Below, in pieces: positions 14,284 through 17,944 of a DNA stretch of 17,944 nucleotides. Source of the DNA: UBA1081 sp964495345 (GTDB taxonomy: Bacteria; Bacillota; Clostridia; Oscillospirales; Acutalibacteraceae); assembly GCA_964495345.1 (NCBI GenBank), contig CAZBVV010000029.1, positions 1 to 17,944 on the forward strand, in the 5' to 3' direction. Position 1 is the first letter of the stretch. Each line of letters opens with the position of its first letter. The position numbers and the translations under genes are program-made. Under the pieces are notes generated by a model. That model was not told the DNA's origin, searched no databases, and saw only the letters and a program-made list of their open reading frames with translations.

Positions 14284-15924
14284 TTAATTTGTAGTCTGTG
14301 CTTCAACAAGTCTTTCGCCGCAGTAGATTTCACGGAGTTTCGGCTTTTCGATTTTGCCTGTTGCATTTCTCGGCACGGGAGCAAAGATAATCTTTTTAGG
14401 TCTTTTGTATCGGGGAAGACCGTCGCAGAAATCGTTTATTTCATCTTCCGTGCAGGTCATTCCCTCTTTGATTTCGATGATCGCTGTTGCAATTTCGCCA
14501 AGACGCTTATCGGGAAGACCGATAACTGCCACATCCTTGATTTTATCATGAGCTCTTAAGAAATCTTCAATCTGTACAGGGTAAAGATTTTCGCCGCCGC
14601 TGATGATAACGTCTTTTTTACGGTCAACAAGATAAATAAATCCGTCTTCGTCTGTTTTTGCCATATCTCCTGTAAGAAGCCATCCGTCGTCTGTAAGAAC
14701 TTCAGCAGAAGCTTCGGGATTTTTGTAGTAGCATTTCATAACGCCGTCACCCTTAACGGCAAGCTCGCCGACCTCACCGGGTGTGACTTCGTTGCGATGC
14801 TCGTCAACAATTTTTGTCTGCCAACCGTAACCCGCTTTGCCGATAGCACCTACTTTATGTATGTTTTCAACACCTAAATGTACGCAACCGGGGCCGATTG
14901 ATTCAGACAAACCGTAGTTTGTGTCATACTCATGATGGGGGAATACTGTTTTCCATCTTTTGATAAGGCTTGGCGGAACAGGCTGTGCACCTATGTGCAT
15001 CAATCTCCATTGAGCAAGTCTGTAATCGTCAAGATTGATGTCCCCTCTGTCAATAGCATCGAGAATATCCTGTGCCCAGGGTACAAGTAACCAGATGATT
15101 GTTGCTTTTTCTTCGCTTGCAGCTTGCAGTACCCATTCGGGCTTTACACCACGTAAGATGACGGCTCTGCTTGCGGAAAGAAGCGAACCGAACCAATGCA
15201 TTTTTGCACCCGTATGGTAAAGAGGGGGTATGCAAAGGAATACGTCATCTCTTGTCTGTGAATGGTGATTCTGTTCAGCCTTGCATGATGATACAAGTGC
15301 CGCATGACGGTGAAGAATAGCTTTCGGGAAGCCTGTTGTACCCGATGAAAAATAGATTGCCGCATCGTCATCGTCATTTATTTCAACAGGGGGAACAACA
15401 CTTGAGCAAAAATATGTCATATCCTGATAATTATCCGCATAATCGGGAGTTTCAGCTCTTTCGCCAACATAAAAATAGTCGGATATGTTCATTTCATCTT
15501 TAACGGCGGAAACACGTTCAATAAATTCAGTACCGAACACCATCATTTTTGAATCGGACAAATCTGCGCAGTATTTGATTTCATCAGCAGAATAGCGGTA
15601 ATTCATCGGCACAGCCAACGCACCTGTTTTGAGTATACCGAAATAAATGGGCAGCCATTCAATGCAGTTCATAAGCAGAATTGCAACTTTATCACCTTTT
15701 TTGATTCCTCTTGTAAAAAGAAGATTTGCAAAACGGTTAGCATTGATGTCAAATTCACGCCATGTCATTTCACGGCGGTATTTTTCCGATTCGCTGGCTT
15801 CAATAAGATTGTATTCACGCCATGTAATGTTTCTTTCCGGCTGATTTGCGGGATTGATTTCCACAAGACTTACATCATTGGGATAAAGTCTTGCGTTGCG
15901 TTCAAGATATTCTGTAATAGGCAT
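14284..15924 (-). CDS. AMP-forming acyl-CoA synthetase/ligase-like adenylating enzyme
   Basis: A 546-residue member of the ANL superfamily. It activates a carboxylic acid with ATP to an acyl-adenylate, then normally forms the CoA thioester. Core motifs in order: A3 loop YFSSGTTGFPKA (191-202), A5 YGLSES (337-342), A7 TGD (418-420), A8 hinge VDRKKDVIISGGENLYP (433-449) and the catalytic-lysine motif RNATGKIEKPK (519-529, Lys 524). It lacks other domains. Which acid it uses cannot be read here; fatty, aromatic and bile-acid types share this pattern. An unusual 20-residue duplication sits near the N-terminus: TWREY at 34-38 and TWREF at 54-58 around IEASESEKYRR. AAAGGAGAT precedes the ATG. It lies 69 nt after the symporter gene, with a weak hairpin between. 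Confidence 0.9.
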   Translation of the reverse strand: MPITEYLERNARLYPNDVSLVEINPANQPERNITWREYNLIEASESEKYRREMTWREFDINANRFANLLFTRGIKKGDKVAILLMNCIEWLPIYFGILKTGALAVPMNYRYSADEIKYCADLSDSKMMVFGTEFIERVSAVKDEMNISDYFYVGERAETPDYADNYQDMTYFCSSVVPPVEINDDDDAAIYFSSGTTGFPKAILHRHAALVSSCKAEQNHHSQTRDDVFLCIPPLYHTGAKMHWFGSLLSASRAVILRGVKPEWVLQAASEEKATIIWLLVPWAQDILDAIDRGDINLDDYRLAQWRLMHIGAQPVPPSLIKRWKTVFPHHEYDTNYGLSESIGPGCVHLGVENIHKVGAIGKAGYGWQTKIVDEHRNEVTPGEVGELAVKGDGVMKCYYKNPEASAEVLTDDGWLLTGDMAKTDEDGFIYLVDRKKDVIISGGENLYPVQIEDFLRAHDKIKDVAVIGLPDKRLGEIATAIIEIKEGMTCTEDEINDFCDGLPRYKRPKKIIFAPVPRNATGKIEKPKLREIYCGERLVEAQTTN

Positions 15925-15951
15925 ATTATTTATCTCCTTTATATGCCAAAA

Positions 15952-15973
15952 TACGCCTTTGCTACAAGGCGTA
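15952..15973 (-). terminator. Intergenic hairpin between symporter and ligase genes
   Basis: A perfect 8-bp stem (TACGCCTT 15952-15959 with its complement 15966-15973) with a 6-nt loop. On the minus strand it is followed only by a short T run (TATTTTGG) and then the ligase ribosome binding site. It probably gives partial termination, setting a lower level of ligase than symporter, or protects the symporter mRNA. Confidence 0.5.
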
Positions 15974-15993
15974 CTCGGCTATTAATATTTTGA

Positions 15994-17574
15994 TTATTTG
16001 CTTAATTTTTCTTTTACTGTAACAGTAACCTCTTTATCGTAGCAAGAGAATTTTGCGTCTACGTCAGCTTTTTTCATTTTGGGTGTGATAAGGCTTACGA
16101 TAGGTACAAGAATAAGTCCGCCTACCATTGAAACAACACCGCTTCTGATTGAAGAAGCAAACAGATAGGACATTACCTCACCGCTGAAAGTGATGACTCC
16201 GAATGAACAGAGGAGCTGAACAATCGTAACTGTGATACCGAATGCAAAGCTTGCCCAGACTGCACCCTTTGTGGTCTTTTTCCAGTACAGACCGTAGAGG
16301 AACGGAGCGAGGAACGCACCTGCAAGAGCACCCCATGAAACACCCATCATCTGAGCGATAAATGTAAAGCCGAAAGTATCTTTAACAATGGCTATAACAG
16401 CTGAAACAGCTACGAAGAATGCGATAAATATACGCATTATAATCATTTTTTTCTTTTCGGGCATGGTGCCTTTGCTGTCAATAACATCAAGAGTAAGAGT
16501 TGAGCTTGATGTAAGAACAAGTGAAGAAAGTGTTGACATTGAAGCTGCAAGAACAAGCACTATAACAATTGCAATGATTATATCTCCCCATGAGTAACTG
16601 CTCAAAGTGCCGAGCATGGAGGGAACAATTGCGTCATAAGCAACTTTGCCTGATTCTGAAACAATGCCTTCAAGGCTGCCGTAAAGTCTGCCGAAACCGC
16701 CGAGGAAATAGCATCCGCCTGCAACAATGATTGCAAATACTGTTGAAATGATAGTACCTTTTTTGATAGCGTCCTCACTCTTGATGGCGTAGAACTTGCC
16801 CACCATCTGGGGAAGACCCCATGTGCCGAGTGATGTAAGAATAACAACGAACAGTAATGCCAACGGGTCAGGACCGAGGAATGATGCAAATGCACCGTCC
16901 ATGGCAGATGTTTCTGCATCTACGTGAGAAAGCTCTGTAATAGCGTTTAAAAGACCGCCGTTTGAGTGGAGAACTGCACCGATAACAGATACAATACCTA
17001 CAAGCATTATTATGCCCTGCACAAAGTCGTTGATTGCGGTTGCCATATAGCCGCCGAAAAGAACGTAAATACAGGTAAGTACAGCCATTACAATTATACA
17101 TACGTAATAAGGAATGTCAAATGCCATGTTGAAAAGGCTTGAAAGACCGTTGTAAAGTGAAGCTGTATAAGGGATAAGGAAAATGAAAACAATAACCGAA
17201 GCGGCGATTTTGAGTGCGGGTGAATCAAAACGCTTGTCAAAGAAATCGGGCATTGTTTTTGAGTCAAGATGCTGCGTCATAACTCTTGTTCTTCTGCCGA
17301 GAACCACCCATGCAAGAAGAGAGCCGATAAATGCGTTACCAAGACCTATCCATGTGGAGGCAAGACCGAAGTTCCAACCGAACTGACCGGCGTAACCTAT
17401 AAAGATAACAGCCGAAAAATAGGATGTTCCGAATGCGAAAGCAGTGAGCCAGGGACCAACGCTTCTGCCGCCGAGAACAAATCCGTTAACATCTGTTGCG
17501 TGTTTACGGCAATAAACACCAATGCCGATCATTACGGCAAAGAACACAACTAACATGATGACTTTGATTGCCAT
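15994..17574 (-). CDS. Sodium:solute symporter (SSS family)
   Basis: A 526-residue membrane protein with about 13 membrane segments that imports a small solute together with sodium. Family features: GGRSVGPWLTAFAFGTSYFS (35-54), a loop with the GWNFG signature (66-70), and the sodium-site helix region ASMSTLSSLVLTSSSTLT at about 340-360, which resembles proline and pantothenate carriers. The start is the ATG at 17572-17574 (MAIKVIML) because GAGGTG lies 9 nt upstream; a GTG four codons earlier overlaps that site. The C-terminal tail is basic. Its substrate is unknown. Being co-transcribed with an adenylating enzyme suggests a carboxylic acid taken up and then activated with CoA. No regulatory gene adjoins. 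Confidence 0.92.
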   Translation of the reverse strand: MAIKVIMLVVFFAVMIGIGVYCRKHATDVNGFVLGGRSVGPWLTAFAFGTSYFSAVIFIGYAGQFGWNFGLASTWIGLGNAFIGSLLAWVVLGRRTRVMTQHLDSKTMPDFFDKRFDSPALKIAASVIVFIFLIPYTASLYNGLSSLFNMAFDIPYYVCIIVMAVLTCIYVLFGGYMATAINDFVQGIIMLVGIVSVIGAVLHSNGGLLNAITELSHVDAETSAMDGAFASFLGPDPLALLFVVILTSLGTWGLPQMVGKFYAIKSEDAIKKGTIISTVFAIIVAGGCYFLGGFGRLYGSLEGIVSESGKVAYDAIVPSMLGTLSSYSWGDIIIAIVIVLVLAASMSTLSSLVLTSSSTLTLDVIDSKGTMPEKKKMIIMRIFIAFFVAVSAVIAIVKDTFGFTFIAQMMGVSWGALAGAFLAPFLYGLYWKKTTKGAVWASFAFGITVTIVQLLCSFGVITFSGEVMSYLFASSIRSGVVSMVGGLILVPIVSLITPKMKKADVDAKFSCYDKEVTVTVKEKLSK

Positions 17575-17638
17575 ACAATAAAACACCTCTCAGATTCACC
17601 CATTTAACACTTTAAAGGAGTGAAGAAATATTAACAAC

Positions 17639-17667
17639 AGTATATACCCTAATCCGACTTTTGTCAA
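17639..17667 (-). promoter_or_regulatory. Promoter of the symporter-ligase unit
   Basis: On the minus strand the consensus TTGACA (17662-17667) and TATACT (17639-17644) are separated by 17 bp, leaving a leader of about 60 nt before the symporter ATG. It is back to back with the tRNA promoter. Confidence 0.85.
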
Positions 17668-17706
17668 TAGAAATTTTTTAAATTCTGAATAAATTTAAAT
17701 AGGTAC

Positions 17707-17735
17707 TTGAAAAATGGGATTAAATCTATTATAAT
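17707..17735 (+). promoter_or_regulatory. Promoter of the tRNA gene
   Basis: TTGAAA (17707-17712) and TATAAT (17730-17735) are separated by 17 bp and end 9 bp before the first tRNA base. Confidence 0.85.
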
Positions 17736-17744
17736 AAGACCTAT

Positions 17745-17819
17745 GCTGGTGTAGCACAGTGGTAGTGCAGCGCATTCGTAATGCGCAGGTCGCAGGTTCA
17801 AATCCCGTCACCAGCTCCA
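17745..17819 (+). tRNA. tRNA-Thr (anticodon CGT)
   Basis: Cloverleaf: acceptor GCTGGTG paired with CACCAGC over all seven positions, D arm GCAC/GTGC, anticodon arm GCGCA/TGCGC around loop TTCGTAA giving anticodon CGT (reads ACG, threonine), five-base variable region, T arm GCAGG with loop TTCAAAT and CCCGT. The discriminator is T and CCA is encoded (17817-17819). One T-stem pair is A opposite C, where related clostridial tRNA-Thr genes usually have a G-C pair; another is a G-U wobble. Confidence 0.93.
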
Positions 17820-17820
17820 A

Positions 17821-17858
17821 GAAAAACGACAAGTTTCGGCAGAAACTTGTCGTTTTTC
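17821..17858 (+). terminator. Terminator after tRNA-Thr
   Basis: A perfect 17-bp inverted repeat (17821-17837 with 17842-17858) surrounds a GGCA loop, with AAAAACGACAAG on the left arm and the matching T-rich right arm CTTGTCGTTTTT. It begins one base after the CCA end. Confidence 0.9.
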
Positions 17859-17859
17859 A

Positions 17860-17891
17860 ATAATATCCCTTCCGCAAGGAACGGATATTAT
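17860..17891. repeat. Imperfect palindrome after the tRNA terminator
   Basis: Arms ATAATATCC (17860-17868) and GGATATTAT (17883-17891) are perfect complements, with an inner TTCC/GGAA stem (17870-17873, 17878-17881) closed by a GCAA tetraloop and one mismatched pair between. No T run follows. The remaining bases to the window end (17892-17944) are AT-rich without a recognised feature. It may be the start of a dispersed palindromic repeat. Confidence 0.55.
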
Positions 17892-17944
17892 ATTGTATAT
17901 CGAATAGCAATACATTTTACGATTATTTTCACCAAAGTATATAA

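Noticed and set aside
17587..17640. Riboswitch in the symporter leader
   Set aside because: The leader is only about 60 nt and holds just weak inverted pairs; no known aptamer core is visible.

Overview
The window reads as chromosomal DNA of a low-to-moderate GC clostridial Firmicute, most likely a gut Oscillospiraceae/Ruminococcus-type bacterium. This rests on four things seen in the sequence: two secreted proteins with type I dockerin modules, a ribosomal protein L27 with the Firmicute N-terminal extension next to its processing protease Prp, a ricT/holB pair, and AAAGGAGG-type ribosome binding sites with housekeeping promoters. No taxonomic search was possible. Almost every gene lies on the minus strand. 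The exceptions are a SpoIID-like gene and a tRNA.

Layout. Positions 1-715 hold the N-terminal part of a secreted protein with a dockerin and Cys/His repeats, cut by the window edge. Positions 716-1240 hold no intact gene, only a likely gene remnant and hairpins. A 2[4Fe-4S] ferredoxin follows. Next is a tightly spaced five-gene minus-strand unit, in transcription order citrate synthase, unknown 8-TM membrane protein, AEC-family carrier, DNA polymerase III delta' (holB), ricT. It is driven by a clear promoter near 6679-6707. The SpoIID-like gene points the other way from the same intergenic region and converges on a BspA-like leucine-rich-repeat dockerin protein.

The LRR gene ends a second minus-strand run: L21 (rplU), prp, L27 (rpmA), a terminator hairpin, pyrophosphatase (ppa), ECF S component, TatD-associated-type radical SAM protein, LRR-dockerin protein. 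The ribosomal genes have a strong promoter and a structured leader. Upstream come glucuronate isomerase (uxaC) with its own promoter, a roughly 136-bp MITE-like palindromic repeat, and a two-gene unit of a sodium:solute symporter followed by an AMP-forming acyl-CoA synthetase-like enzyme. The window ends with tRNA-Thr(CGT), its terminator and a further hairpin.

Most genes are ordinary housekeeping or catabolic genes. The parts most worth a second look are the mixed citrate synthase/carrier/holB/ricT operon with its unknown membrane protein, the ECF-S/radical SAM/dockerin cluster behind a probable leaky terminator, the symporter-ligase pair whose ligase carries a 20-residue internal duplication, the MITE-like element, and the CCCH-repeat dockerin protein. 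I saw no CRISPR array, phage gene or intact transposase, and no clear new defence or mobile system.
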